Shown: positions 34,738 through 46,551 of the stretch, piece after piece | Position numbering within the stretch: position 1 is the stretch's first letter | Layout: each line of letters starts with the position of its first letter | From: Siphonodentalium dalli | Lineage: Eukaryota; Mollusca; Scaphopoda; Gadilida; Siphonodentaliidae | DNA length: 64,000 nt | Assembly (NCBI GenBank): GCA_032622095.1 | Contig: CP136064.1 | Span: forward strand, 43,482,989 to 43,546,988 | Direction: 5' to 3' | The notes under the pieces: model-generated | The model's database searches: none | What the model saw: the letters and a program-made list of their open reading frames with translations, nothing else | Told to the model about the DNA's origin: nothing | Position numbers and translations under genes: made by a program

Positions 34738-34857
34738 GTGTTTCTCTCATATAATATTTATGAAACGAGTCTAAGAATTTTCAGTTTTCTCGAGCCTCCG
34801 GTGAGAGAAAACTGAAAATTCGTGACGAGTTTCATAAATATCATATGAGAGAAACAC
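34738..34857. repeat. 120-bp hairpin, family J
   Basis: GTGTTTCTCTCATATAATAT...TTTTCAGTTTTCTC pairs with GAGAGAAAACTGAAAAT...CATATGAGAGAAACAC. Arms of about 55 bp carry a few mismatches and the loop is small. It is flanked on the right by GAATTACATATTCTATTTAT (34858), which recurs at about 35097 and may mark a larger element of 34738-35121. Confidence 0.85.
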
Positions 34858-35121
34858 GAATTACATATTCTATTTATCATATGCCAACTATAAATTGATT
34901 ATGATGTCCAAAACGCACACAAATCACTAAATAGATATATGACATCGGCAGCAAAAGGTTAATGTGACGTCACTTCATTGCACCGGAAGCCCAATTACAC
35001 CTGGTGAACTAGCAGAAATAATATGCACGCGAAGATATAGTGCGCTATTCTGTTCTCAGTTTGTGACATTATATCGTATGTTTATTAGATAAATACGAAT
35101 TACATATTCTATTTATCGTAT

Positions 35122-36580
35122 AACAATGTCAAAAACTATATATTTCAAGATTATAATTGCGAGAATTTCGGCATCGCGTTGATTGACGAGCACGAATTTG
35201 ACCTGCATTTAGTCAGAGATGCGGCTCGGCCCCAGGCTGCCATTCAGCCAATCAGAACAGACTGATAACGTAAATAATGATTGAGTCATATGATAAAATA
35301 GTATCTCTACAAATTAATGCCAGATTGGTCGATGGTATGCTCTTAATTACATCCCATTTATTAGTTACATACATGTTTCATGTTACATGCATATATGCAA
35401 TGCGGCGTTGATCGAAATGAGACCCTACCTTCCGGTGAAATAACACGCTAATTAACACCGCACTCTTATGGCCGACTGGAAGGGATGTATTAAAGGGCAC
35501 TGATTTATTGTAACCCGGGAATGGTCTATTAAGTCGGAATATAGTTAAACCGCTATCTTAATCCGAGTCGCCAGGCCTCTTAAAATATTTGTTCGTGGGA
35601 TAACCCATATGGTGGACGTTCTAGTTAAATAATTACCAATCCTCTCAGATGATCCTCTCTTGATATTCATAGCAGTGATGGATCAGGATTTCAACCAACT
35701 TGGGGCTATATGTGATCCCGAAAGCTACCAGACGGTGTGGCTAAGTCTGAGCTATTCAACTAAAACATATTATATTGTACCTTTTCCCCAGTTTATTCCG
35801 ACCGATGCATTCAATTAAGTCCCTTGGCGATTTGAAGCTTTCGCGACCCCGCGCCAAACAAGCATCATGGTCGAAATTGTTCAATATCAAGCCTGTATAT
35901 TCCAGACGTGTCGCTTCTGTTGTTTGTGCACTAATAAAATGCCATATATCACATAGACTTGGCTAATTTCCGCATCCGTAAGAGAAGACATGTTTTGGAT
36001 TAGCCTTAAATGTCCTGATAGCAGACAGTTTTACTTCGCTTATCACTACTCACTTGTCTGGCCTGTTAACAATGCACCTCTTGGGCGCAGGTGACTAATG
36101 TTGTCAATTATTGGTGTGGCCATGTAAAATACATGTATTTTACATACAGACATTACATGCATGTGTGTATCCACCCTATTGGCATAATGAGTAAACATTA
36201 ATGATATAAATGAATATCTTTATTTACTTGTATTTACGTTAATCATGGGTGTCATAACTGTCCATTTTCATCTTGAACCAGTGGCGTTGGTACTTGACAA
36301 TGTGATCTGATGCAAAAGACGAAATTGTGAGTGTTTGTTTGTAACCGGGATTTCTGAGAAGCATTATGCCTATATCCACACTAACTACCCCCTAAGCTCT
36401 GACCTAAGTGTCACACATACCATAACAATGATGCTGAACACTTCGAGGCCATTATGTTGCAGAAATTTGTAAGAGGAAACAACTGTGACCACTTGGAAAA
36501 AAGTAACTTTTTTCGCGGCTGAACCACCCATCCACCCGACCTACTGTATGGAAAAAGGTGAATGACCCCCCCCCCCCCCT
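35122..36580. other. Unassigned interval
   Basis: No supported gene, RNA or element. A 14-C homopolymer lies at about 36567-36580. A palindromic word, CATGTAAAATACATGTATTTTACAT, spans about 36121-36145. Confidence 0.45.
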
Positions 36581-36584
36581 GTAT

Positions 36585-36930
36585 CAATGCAAAATCTGAT
36601 GTTAAAAGCTACTTTACATATTTCGATGTGGCTACTGGGTAATTTCGTGTTATTTATTTGCTATTTATTATCTATTCGTGTACTACTTTTATAAGTTTTA
36701 TAGTATGATTGCCCACCAGTCAGTTCGTGAATCTATATTTGTCAGTTTGCTTCCCGGGGATCGGTTGTTTCTACACACCCGATTTTGTGATTTCCCGGTG
36801 AAATTAACAATCTGCGTGGTCTTTCCTCCACCTGTAAATCTGACAACGTCGTGACATGGCCTAGTGACTGAAACGATGATAAACCCCGATGATTAACTAA
36901 CCAAACCATTGACTTGAAACTTTAAATGTC
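36585..36930 (+). pseudogene. 3' relic of the CCHC retroelement
   Basis: TGCAAAATCTGATGTTAAAA, GCTACTTTACATATTTC, TACTACTTTTATAAGTTTTA and GTGACATGGCCTAGTG match 49283-49610 in order. This is the distal part of the same family represented at 47-49 kb; no reading frame remains. Confidence 0.7.
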
Positions 36931-37264
36931 AGGACAATCCCAAAGCTATGGTCGCGGTCGTCTGAACTTTTCAACTCCCGTCTATTCAGGCATGAACTGT
37001 TGCAGCTGTTGAAAATTGTGGCCAAATCAGGGGCTGAAAAACTCAGGATCACCCCCTGTTTCGTGATCCCTGTCTAATGGTGACGACATACATACACCGT
37101 TATAGAATAAGGAGATAAGACGTTTCAACGTACTCCGGTTGGCGAAACCAGCCCAACAATCTCGACACAGCGCGCAGTACGCTTTTGTCCAGAAATTGTT
37201 GTTGGTTGAACAATAATCGTCTATCTCAGCTCGCGACCATGTAGTTTCGCGAGACTAGAGTCCC

Positions 37265-37476
37265 GTGTACAATAGATGAATTCCCTGTTTGTCTTGCAAA
37301 TAATCAAGTTGTCTGTCGAGGCACACCTAGCCTATACTTATGTTCCATTATATACATAAATCTCTATTATTAATCTATATTGTATACATAAATCTCTATT
37401 ATTCATCTATATTATTTTCATAAATTGTTTATCATGAGTTACTCTTGCAAATTATATAATATAACTGACATTCAAA
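37265..37476 (+). mobile_element. 212-bp insertion flanked by a 29-bp duplication
   Basis: A copy of 33891-34102 with four substitutions, about 3.2 kb away and in the same orientation. It is bounded by CCATGTAGTTTCGCGAGACT... (37237-37265) and CCAGGTAGTTTCGCGAGACT... (37477-37505), 29-bp repeats with one difference. There is no poly(A) or terminal inverted repeat. See findings for interpretation. Confidence 0.85.
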
Positions 37477-37599
37477 CCAGGTAGTTTCGCGAGACTAGAG
37501 TCCCGACTTCACCATCTTGATTACTATGGTGCTCTGGACCAGAGACAAGAATTCCGATAATTACTTCATTATAGGTTCATTATCTACGGAGAATGTTAC

Positions 37600-37765
37600 A
37601 AACTCACAACTTATCAGGTGTACTCTTTAAAATGTGTTTTCATTGTGGCCCGCGCCATGAAACGGAATAGCGGTTATGAGTCCATTATCTGCTTCTCCCA
37701 GAAAAAAATAATTTAACATGAACTGATAAGCACATTATAGGTCGATTATGTGGGATGATATGTTG
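37600..37765 (+). repeat. Family A repeat, right-half fragment
   Basis: CAGGTGTACTCTTTAAAATG, GTGGCCCGCGCCATGAAACG and TATAGGTCGATTATGTG match the right half of 79-440. Confidence 0.75.
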
Positions 37766-37880
37766 TATTTATAGATACAGAACTGTCATTGGCCTGCAAT
37801 TATCCTGTGAATATCCTGTAATAATCAAAGCGATGCAATCACCTGTGATAGTTAATATAAGTAACAGCAATCCAACTGGC

Positions 37881-38300
37881 ATACTATAATAATAATATAA
37901 TAATAATAATAATAATAATAGTAATAATAATACTATTTATATAGCGCATATCCCCTATAAGGGGCCCGAAGCGCTTTACACATTATATAAGTACACACCA
38001 AATGCACATGCAAAATAATAAATAGATATGTGGAATTATAATCAGTTTTTGTTGTTAGTTTACTTCGAGTCGGAGTAGCGTCGTCGGAGTATGTAAGCAA
38101 ACAGGATGGTCGCAATTCATTTGGTTGAGAGTTCCAAATCTCGGGACATGCTACAGAGAAAGCTCTGTCGCAAGATTGGCACATATAGAGAGAGAAAGGG
38201 CGATTCACCTGAACGCATACTATATGTGTGTGGTAGCCCAGAACAATTTGACCACACCCGTGTGTAAGGCATGTGTGGGTTTTACGTAGCTCCATATTGT
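37881..38300 (-). mobile_element. 5'-truncated LINE on the minus strand: ORF2 tail and 3' end
   Basis: On the minus strand the frame from 38295 encodes DRAFSVACPEIWNSQPNELR and then TRSKLTTKTDYNSTYLF, the C-terminal tail typical of jockey/CR1-superfamily ORF2 (AFSVAAP..WN.LP.ELR). The 3' end reads GTAAAGCGCTTCGGGCCCC, then GCGCTATATAAATAGTATTA and a TTA/TAT microsatellite (37881-37935), a 3' end I recognise as common for LINEs in aquatic invertebrates. It is a different family from the tail at 9413 and from LINE-1 and LINE-2. Confidence 0.75.
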
Positions 38301-38319
38301 TACCATAAACTCAACCTTA

Positions 38320-38475
38320 TAGTGTGGTCGTTGAAGCAGAATTTGGGGATCAACCCGGAATAAATTGGATACAAGCTGATTTTGGTGTCATTCGACGCGG
38401 AAAAGCCTCAGGAACAACATATCCAAAATCCGCAAAAATCCGCGGTGGGGAAACTTTGTTATCCAAGATGGCTTC
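38320..38475 (+). repeat. Inverted repeat pair, member 1 (partner 40362-40520)
   Basis: ATAGTGTGGTCGTTG, AACCCGGAATAAATTGGATA, CAAGCTGATTTT, GACGCGGAAAA, AGGAACAACATA, CCAAAATCCGCAAAA and ATCCAAGATGGC all recur in reverse complement at 40362-40520. The frames here are the repeat read in various phases, not a gene. Confidence 0.85.
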
Positions 38476-40361
38476 CAACATGGTTGTCTATACTACATCA
38501 GTTCTCGAACAAGTCATTATACGATATATTGTGGCATCGGAATTACGCCGTTATACCAGTTTGTGTCAAATTATAGTACGGGAGCGAATAGAGTGAACAG
38601 AAAATCATACATTCGTGGCCATGAAATGCTGTCAAAATGACCACAACTGTAAGCAATACAACAAAGAAAGCAACATATTGGATAACCACATAGGAGTGAA
38701 AATATGTATTGATAATATACAAGTCGGTTGTTGAATATCTTTAAAGGTACACACATCATTAAACAGATCCATCTGAAGGATTTATCGGCCACTGCACCGC
38801 AAGTCAAACCCCAATGATTGCATATTTAAAGTTTGGGTGTTCTGCTTATCCAACATCCAATTGTCGGGCCAAAAGTAATAATATCGGACATGCAACACAC
38901 GAACTAATGTATCGCATCACAGTTCATGGTAGCTTCATTCGGTATGATGATTAATTATTGAATGTAACGCCGAAATTTAAGTGCAAACTCTAGCTGTCTA
39001 AATGTTAGTTATATTTCCGGAATTGTCAACACTCCCGGTGATATTAAACAATACATATTTGTAGCAATGCTTATTATACTGTAACGAAACACTCATATCT
39101 TCAATAGATTAGCACCGCGTCTCACCAGATCAAAGATACGATACAACAAACATTGTATGTAAGACTAATTTTCATGCTGCTAACAAACCCGTGTTTTTAG
39201 TAGACAATTTTGTTCAAATTACTCAAATCAAAACTATACAACTGGCATATGCAGCTACGCATTGCACACTATTAGTTTTCAGTATATATTTGTTTGAAAA
39301 TATCTTACCATTACCACCCACATAATCATGCTAAATATCGAGTGATCACCGTTTACGATGTTATTTCAACGTTGAACATTCACGCAATAGTATTAATTGT
39401 GGTTCTGTGTGCAGCAGCTATGTGTAATATTAGGGAGAAGGAGTAAACGTGGTGATGCGGTTGAAGAAAACGTAGTAAGTTTCGCGTAGATGTGGCCTTG
39501 GTGAATTCAACCAAATATAATTTCCAGGTATAAACACAGTCTTTGTCACAGAGTATGTAAGCAATTTTGGTCAAGTTTAGAATTTATTGACGAGAGTCTA
39601 TAGTACTCCTTCGTGTTTTAATAAATTTAGTTCATGGTATACCACCATGCATTCTTGTGATAAAAGCGAAATATTCGTGTTTTAGCACTTGATCTGAGGA
39701 AACTATGACTACTATTTTGAGACACTGACAATAGAATATACGCATTTTACCCAGTACTATATGAATATCTTTCATACCGTTTTATATCAGTTAATTGTTA
39801 AAGGTTTCATGCTGTAGATATCAAAATAAATGATGATCAGTCACATTCGTGTGACTGCTCGGAGTACACAATTTTCTGCTTCTAGAAAAAGGTCTCATAG
39901 TCAATACATCTCTACTAAATCCCATTTAGCTGTATAATTACACATATATCACACGATTCAAGATAAGCAGTACAGAAAAAAACTGCGTTATGTTTCCGTT
40001 TCTGGGCGTACAAAAGTCAAGATTTAACCGTTTCATAAGACCCTGGTTTCGCTTGCTCTCTCGTGAGATACATTAGAGATAATTCGTACATCTCTAATCA
40101 AAAGTTTCTCTTATACTCTGCAATCATTCTTCCTCGCATAATTCGAGAGTTTGTTCACTCGTATGGGACTATATCTTCAATTTTGCATAACATGTAAATT
40201 TCATTCGATTATGTCCATTTTGGTGGCCATTTTTGGAAATACATTCTACATATATGGTTTACGACAAAGCATGGTTTGTATATATTTCAATTTCTTACGA
40301 ATTTGGCATTAATTGGAGCACCTACCGCAGAAATTCAGTATTTTGCGATAACAACAGACAT
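38476..40361. other. Unassigned interval
   Basis: No gene, RNA or repeat recognised apart from frames of 60-80 codons without known motifs. Confidence 0.45.
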
Positions 40362-40520
40362 TATGGACGCCATCTTGGATCCTGAATTTTCCCATGAGCG
40401 GACTTTTGCGGATTTTGGGTATGTTGTTCCTGGTGTTTTTTCCGCGTCTAATAACACAAAAATCAGCTTGTATATCCAATTTATTCCGGGTTCAACTCTC
40501 CAACGACCACACTATTACAA
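40362..40520 (-). repeat. Inverted repeat pair, member 2
   Basis: Reverse-complement counterpart of 38320-38475. The plus-strand frame at 40276-40542 is explained by it. Confidence 0.85.
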
Positions 40521-43009
40521 AAGTGCTGTCTCTATGCATTAATCGATAACCAAGTATACTGAATGATTCATACAATGGCTACTTCCCGCCCACACACAAC
40601 CACGATAGTTGTCAAGCTGGCATCAGGACAAACGTGAAGGTTAATTATCAACATATTGCGCTAATTCCTTGGTCTCTAATTGATCGTAGTTGAATGTAGA
40701 TATACGATTTGTCAAGACAATAGACCACTTCTACGTGGTTTCAAAGGGATCGATTTGGTGAAGAGAAATGCATGCATAATACATCAGCAAGAGCAGTAAG
40801 AAAACGTGTCCCCGGCACACCCAAAGTAAACCACACAACACGCCTAGAGCTCCATAGTGTGCGAGTTCCTAATTAAAGCAGTTATATAGAATATGCCATT
40901 GGACAAAGACTGAATAAGCTCTGAACTACATACGTCAATGGTATCCGCTTGGAAAAATGCTATTCTCGAAACATTGACAAAACAACATGTAATTATTGGC
41001 GACCCCATCAGTGCGCATCGTGTACTCGCACAAACAGCTAGCGAGTGAATTTATTTTTATGTATTGGGACCAAGGTCCGGTATAGCTCAGTAATGTAAGT
41101 TACATTGGGTCCAGTTGTCTGATATAGCGTGGTAACCAGACGAGGTGGCCAATACCAACAGACGCGAAGCGGATGGTGCTATTGGTCCCCGCCGAAACTT
41201 GTACCACGCTATATCAGAAAATTGGAAACACTGTACAGTATTTCCCATATCGACAATTTGTTACCGCGCCAATGATCACCAGCGCATAGATTTGCGTGGA
41301 AATGCTAACGTTGTAAATAAAACACCGCGAACGCGTGGTTCCGCATTAAATCTGATAACATATTCGGGTTTGTTTTCGCTTATCGCTTACAACTTGTTGA
41401 GTTCAGTCATGCAAGTTTCGTTAGTTGTCGTTCTCAATGAAAGGAAAACCTATGACGTCCGAATTGTGTACTTGGTCCGGTATTCCATAATATAATGGTG
41501 GAAATTAACACGAGACACTGTTCTTCTGATTTGTGCTTGCAAAGTCGCTTTGCTTGTATATTGTGGGTTACAATCTCCATTTTGTGGATGGTACAGTTAT
41601 TTAGCACAGGGAATCCTGAATGGCGGTTGAGAAAACTCATTGTATTATTTGTTACTTATTTTCGAGACGGCTGTTCCGACGGACACGCGATAACACATGC
41701 AAGTTACTCCTCGAAGCGAAAGGACACGGCGTATATTTAAAATGGTGGTTACTACCATGGTATGAGAAAAGACTTCCGGTAATTGGTCGACTTGAATTGG
41801 AGACATGGTAAATGTCCATACAAGAGTGTTGTATTACCGCGCGTCCGACAAGTCGAAATTAATCATGTTATATAGTTTCCCATTTAACCGTGATTTGTCT
41901 TCACCAGTGCACGATTTTTAATGTGCACACGTTGCTGCACATGGGTCAGCCATTATCGTCTGCTCCAGACCTGATAGTATGCCTATAACACAGTGAAATC
42001 CCTGGACATTACACTATGATGGGAGCGGAGGTACGAAATTGATCCAGTTCGATTTTACGATGTGTCTGAGATTATTTTGCTGCTTTCAGAGCATTGATTA
42101 TTGCATCGATGGTGGATTCATAATGCTCTTGATACTGGGAATACGGATGGCGACACCAAGAGCGGCCGATACCATTCAGTATTAGAGCCCCGACGGTGTC
42201 AAAGGTGTAGCTCAGTGGCCGAGCAAAGTAAATTTGAGTTTGCTATTGAGTACATCAACTATAGTGTGCGAGCTCTTACCTATAACATGTATGGTTTATA
42301 TGACATTGCAAATAGACTGGGCTAGATCTTGACCCCAAAATTGTATCGAATGTACATATACGTCCACGAACCATATCTGAATATGAAAATGACGAAGGTT
42401 GATTGTCGAATCATTGACATAGTATTTACTGACACTCGTCCAAAGGGCAAACCGCGAGTAGTTCAGCATAGCTGTTGTCTATGGAATACCATGAGAACAC
42501 AATTGTTTCTTGATAGAAGTAACGACATCTATTAATGTAGCAGAAATTAGTGGTCATGTTTCTCCCCCATTTCAATTCCTAGATCGGTATAGCCATACAT
42601 GTAACGCTCTATATTCGTTTCGCGGTGTATGCTACCAATCAATTTACAATTCAATGAAATGACGCTTAAACAAAACGGAATAACCAAAAGCCGAGAATGC
42701 CGACCATAACTGTAACCGTTAACAGTATTTGTTAATGTGCCTTTACGAAAACACTTTATCAGTTCCCCGTATGGGCCGTGATATAATAGGTCGACCGACC
42801 CCTAATGTAGCACAATGGAAGATGTGGGGTGCACCCCGTGCGTCAGGGTGGTAACAAGACGGCTGTTTATCGTGTGAGGCACAACATGGTGACCTGTGGG
42901 TGTGGCTTTGATCAATGGTTCGCCCAATATAGTCATATATATATATTGACCGTACATGTATATACATGTGCAAAACCTCTTTACCGAGAGTTCGAACAGC
43001 GATGATAAA
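40521..43009. other. Largely unassigned interval
   Basis: No supported gene. TGATATAGCGTGGTA (41121-41135) and TACCACGCTATATCA (41201-41215) are a short inverted repeat about 65 bp apart. 42025-42160 is the diverged partner of 5140-5275. GGTGTAGCTCAGTGG (42205-42219) resembles a tRNA D-arm/A box but no B box follows. Confidence 0.45.
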
Positions 43010-43110
43010 TTATGGTCTTGGTATATATGTCCCTTGAATGTTGATCAGCACTGATCAAACGAGTGAGTGCATGGTATAATTTGCCCCACGACAAGATGAT
43101 GAAACTATGG
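43010..43110 (+). repeat. Diverged repeat pair (partner 45205-45280)
   Basis: TTGATCAG.ACTGATCAAACG with AGTGAGT..CAT and CCACGACAAGATGATG matches TTGATCAGATCTGACCAAGC with CCACGATAAGATGATG. Confidence 0.6.
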
Positions 43111-43309
43111 TACGATAGCAAGCTTATATCTTATTCCGGCTGGGGAAATATCGTGTATCTCTCTATATATAATTAAAAATAGAGTAGCATCTGTCTGCAT
43201 GTTCGCGATTTTTCTCCCAGACCTCTGACCGATTGCAAATAAATGTGGTATGGTGACTCGGGGTACCTCGGAGGGTGTTATAACGGCGTAATTTTTTTTA
43301 AAGTTTGAT

Positions 43310-43470
43310 TGAGTTTTAAATTGAGTTAGGAGTAGATCTGAACACATTTCAAATATTAAATTTGTTTTGTTTTTAATGTTTATATTTAATTATATATATA
43401 CTTTAAATCATAATGTTTAAAATATCGAAATGTGCGCCGCAGGCCCCTACACCGCTGAATAAAGGTTTCC
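43310..43470 (+). repeat. Diverged repeat pair, member 2 (partner 17790-18030)
   Basis: It shares TTAAATTGAGTTAGGAGTA, AAATGTGCGC, AGGCCCCTACACCGCTGAAT and AAAGG with the sequence upstream of LINE-1. Confidence 0.6.
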
Positions 43471-43853
43471 GCAGTGAGCCTATTTATGCTCGAGGCAGAC
43501 CACATTATAGTTTCGAGCAAGCTTCATGGTGCTTCAGAGACTGACACTATTAAACTAAGATTTTATTTTAGAACCGCATCTTATCCACACAGCTTCACAA
43601 TCGGATCGATCGGCTTTCATGTCTTTGATTGTGAGTGATCATCGCTATTGAAAAGGGTAGACACACCCAACTACCAGTTCAATTAGTAAAGAGATTGTGT
43701 GTGTATTGCGATGACAAAGTAATTTAAGATGCGAGACATTTCGCGATCGATTGTCCGAATCATCTTTCGTGAATTGCTAAACAATTATAGAAGACAGTTT
43801 TATAAATTTTCGACCGATGAGCAGATTGGATCGACTTAAAATATCACAGCTAA

Positions 43854-44160
43854 AGCCGCTTTCACACATGTCCGTTTCTCCGATGCGTTTCCAATATTTT
43901 AACGCATTCGGAAAACGCATCGGTCGAAATAGTGAAGCTAACCACACATGCTTGTGTATGCTTTTTTAGAAACGCAGGCGAAACGCAGCATTTCAAGTCC
44001 GAGACATGAACAAAAAAGAAACGCATCCGGCAAACGCACATGTGCATGTGAAAGACCCAGTGATATTATCACTGTTTTGACCGATGCGTTTTCCGGATGC
44101 GTTAAAATATTAGAAACGTAAGGAAACGCATCGGAGAAACGGACATGTGTGAAAGCGGCT
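43854..44160. mobile_element. Family G MITE, 307 bp, TAA target duplication
   Basis: Terminal inverted repeats start AGCCGCTTTCACACATGTCC on both ends, perfect for 39 bp and continuing to about 80 bp with a 10-bp indel. The flanks are TAA (43851-43853) and TAA (44161-44163). A 3-bp TWA-type duplication is the PIF/Harbinger pattern, so that superfamily is the best guess. The interior repeats GCGTTT/AAACGC words and has no coding. Confidence 0.9.
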
Positions 44161-44600
44161 TAACGACGGTAATCAAATTTGCGCTATTATTTGGTACGTA
44201 ATCAGGACCCAATGACATTTGTCTTTAATCCTTACGTAATTATGTGTTTTCGACCGTCGTTGTTTGTGTACATACAACGTAACCTTTCTCGATACATGGG
44301 CGTTATTTGCTCCATATATTTCAATTTCAATTCAATAATATTATACACGCGAGGGAAAGCTGACATATATTCGTCTTATAACTGAATTGTCAATTTGTAA
44401 AAACTCGCCAATGAACGGATAACGTAGTATATATAATGAACGAGTATGAGCTATTGGAAGCAGTAAGCTGAACATTCAAAAACTATTTTAAAATGACATG
44501 CGTTATAAGCTTATATGAAATCATCCCATTCACGATATCTGCAAAGTATAGCAATACATTTGCAACGCCATGATATAACCGATATAAATCGACGCTTTAA

Positions 44601-45067
44601 GGCACGGGCGGCGTTCGTTGCAGAAATATTGATATTTGTTCAAATCGCCATCAACAGAAGGAATATTAAGATATATATAGTTTTGTTCATATGCCAAACA
44701 TAATCAGCGCGTAAATAGTATATTTTCGTCAAGACGGACGACGGGGTACGTAAATAAGAGTCTGCTCGTGTTACAGAAGTTTTGCTTCTGTTTACATAAC
44801 ACATCGCAATTATATTGGTTAACCACACACATGGTATAAACGCTCTTTATTATTTCCATATCAGGAAAACAGTAACAAATAAAGCTCTTTATGTTTACCA
44901 TATCCGGATCTAAACAAAAGCCAGGTTCTGTAACGTTTTTTTGCTTTTGTTTACATAACAAAGGAAAACATTTGACAATAACATACTGTTTATGCCATAT
45001 TTCTGATTGGGTTTTGACGGAGGTGAATATTTTAACAGCATACCCTCCGCCAACGCCGCCCGTATCT
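44601..45067 (+). mobile_element. Family B MITE, copy B2
   Basis: The left flank is TTAA (44597-44600), followed by GGCACGGGCGGCGTTCGTTG (the first A of the terminus is missing). The right end is CGCCGCCCGTATCT followed by TTTAG, so the right TTAA has mutated. The interior has GTAACACGAG-like, CGCTCTTTAT and TCCGGATCTAAACAAAAGCC blocks. Confidence 0.82.
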
Positions 45068-46387
45068 TTTAGCAAATCGTAACAACTATACTAGCAGCGA
45101 ACACCCACCGTGGCTGTAACCTTTCAGCACAATGATACGTTTGAGAAATCCCCTTATCAAACGTTCGCACTTAGACAATAGTACAGACGTAGTAAGTCCA
45201 CTTTATCTTGCATATTGATCAGATCTGACCAAGCGAGTGAGTTGCATCAATATGTCCACGATAAGATGATGGAATAACGTCCCGCAGACAGTTATTGGGT
45301 GATATATCTTACACTGTATCTACTCCCATTTGGACATGGTCCGTCGAAACACAGATTAATGACCATCAATACGCTGCAGGTTTTGCCTGCGATGCATCAT
45401 GTATCTCTGTAATCCCCGTCACCTCCCGTTACATGGGACGTTCAGTGTCACTTGCATCCTGATATGCTAACTACGCGGTTGGATAACTTGACAATCTCGC
45501 TGGCAGACTTGCAATGAAAACCTTCATGCGCACACGCAGATATTAATAGGAGGTTACATTGGTGTAAATATGGCTCGGAGCGAAACTATAGGGGATATTA
45601 AAATAGACATGGTCTCTGATTGGTCAATATACTTCAGATTGGTGAATACAACACACCTCTTCTCTATAAAAAAAAAATACAATAGCGATTTATATTAGCG
45701 ATAAACTAACCCTTTTGTAGTGAATTTTGAATTTTGCGGTGTGGTCTGAAAATGACATAATTTTAATACGGTTCTGATACTAGTTACAAAACACGAGATT
45801 TAAATGCGAATTCCCTACCTGGCGGATATGATAGTTTTTGCATTAAAAAGTTACAGCAAATGTCAATTTCTGGACCAGGGCATCATACTGTAAACAGTAT
45901 ACACTACCATGTTTGCACTGTGGCCAATGGAAAACATTTACTCCTTTGTAACCAGAATAACCCTTATCAGAATCCACGCACACGTGCACATACTGATATC
46001 GTCTTCTTTTGAAGGTACCGTCTCCGTAGGTACTACATGGACGATACCGGCTATTTGAGCAGTAGATAGTTTCGCTTTGGTATCGGATACCTAGCCAATA
46101 TTGAATGTAGTTATGTTTTGATCAGAGATTCGTGTGTTGGAAATTCGCAATGCAAACTGAGGTAAAGTGCGGACGTGTTGTTATATAGACCAGATTCGTC
46201 ATCTCCGGTTTAAACTTTGTTTATGGAAACCCCTAAGTTTAAAACGCCGTTTGGTAGCTAAATCTGTTGTTTAAACCCGAGACACTTGGTATCGGTGACG
46301 CAATCGTCATACATGTATATGGTTAAAACATGTTCCAGTCAGAATCATTGTTTAGCAGCAGTGTGTGTATTACGTCGAGGTAAATAG
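45068..46387. other. Unassigned interval
   Basis: No supported gene. It holds the repeat block 45205-45280 and a relic of a family M terminus (GATTCGTCATCTCCGG) near 46195. Confidence 0.45.
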
Positions 46388-46551
46388 ATAGAACCGCATG
46401 AGTGTCTGGATTTTGACAAAATTATCGCACGAGATTTGTTGGCGGAGCGATACATCGAGTGCGGGACGCAGTCCCGCACGAGAGGTATCACGTTCCGCCA
46501 ACAAATCGAGTGCGATAATTCGTCAAAATCCAGACACTCATGCGGTTCTAT
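46388..46551. mobile_element. Near-perfect 164-bp hairpin, family H
   Basis: ATAGAACCGCATGAGTGTCT and following bases pair with the reverse complement ending AGACACTCATGCGGTTCTAT. The centre is GTGCGGGACGCAGTCCCGCAC, itself palindromic. Most of the length is self-complementary and GC-rich relative to its surroundings. It may be a foldback MITE; flanks are too AT-rich to fix a target duplication. Confidence 0.85.

Noticed and set aside
34738-35121. microRNA precursor at the 120-bp hairpin
   Set aside because: The arms are too long and uniformly paired for a typical animal microRNA and the hairpin is flanked by a direct repeat; an element-derived foldback is simpler.
40276-40542. 88-codon plus-strand frame as a gene
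   Set aside because: Most of it is the inverted copy of the repeat at 38320-38475.
42195-42235. tRNA gene suggested by GGTGTAGCTCAGTGG
   Set aside because: It matches an A box only. No B box or closing acceptor stem was found within the next 80 bp.
44704-45075. 123-codon minus-strand frame and similar frames at 49910-50272 and 52458-52661
   Set aside because: They are readings of family B MITEs. The different copies do not keep one common frame from end to end.
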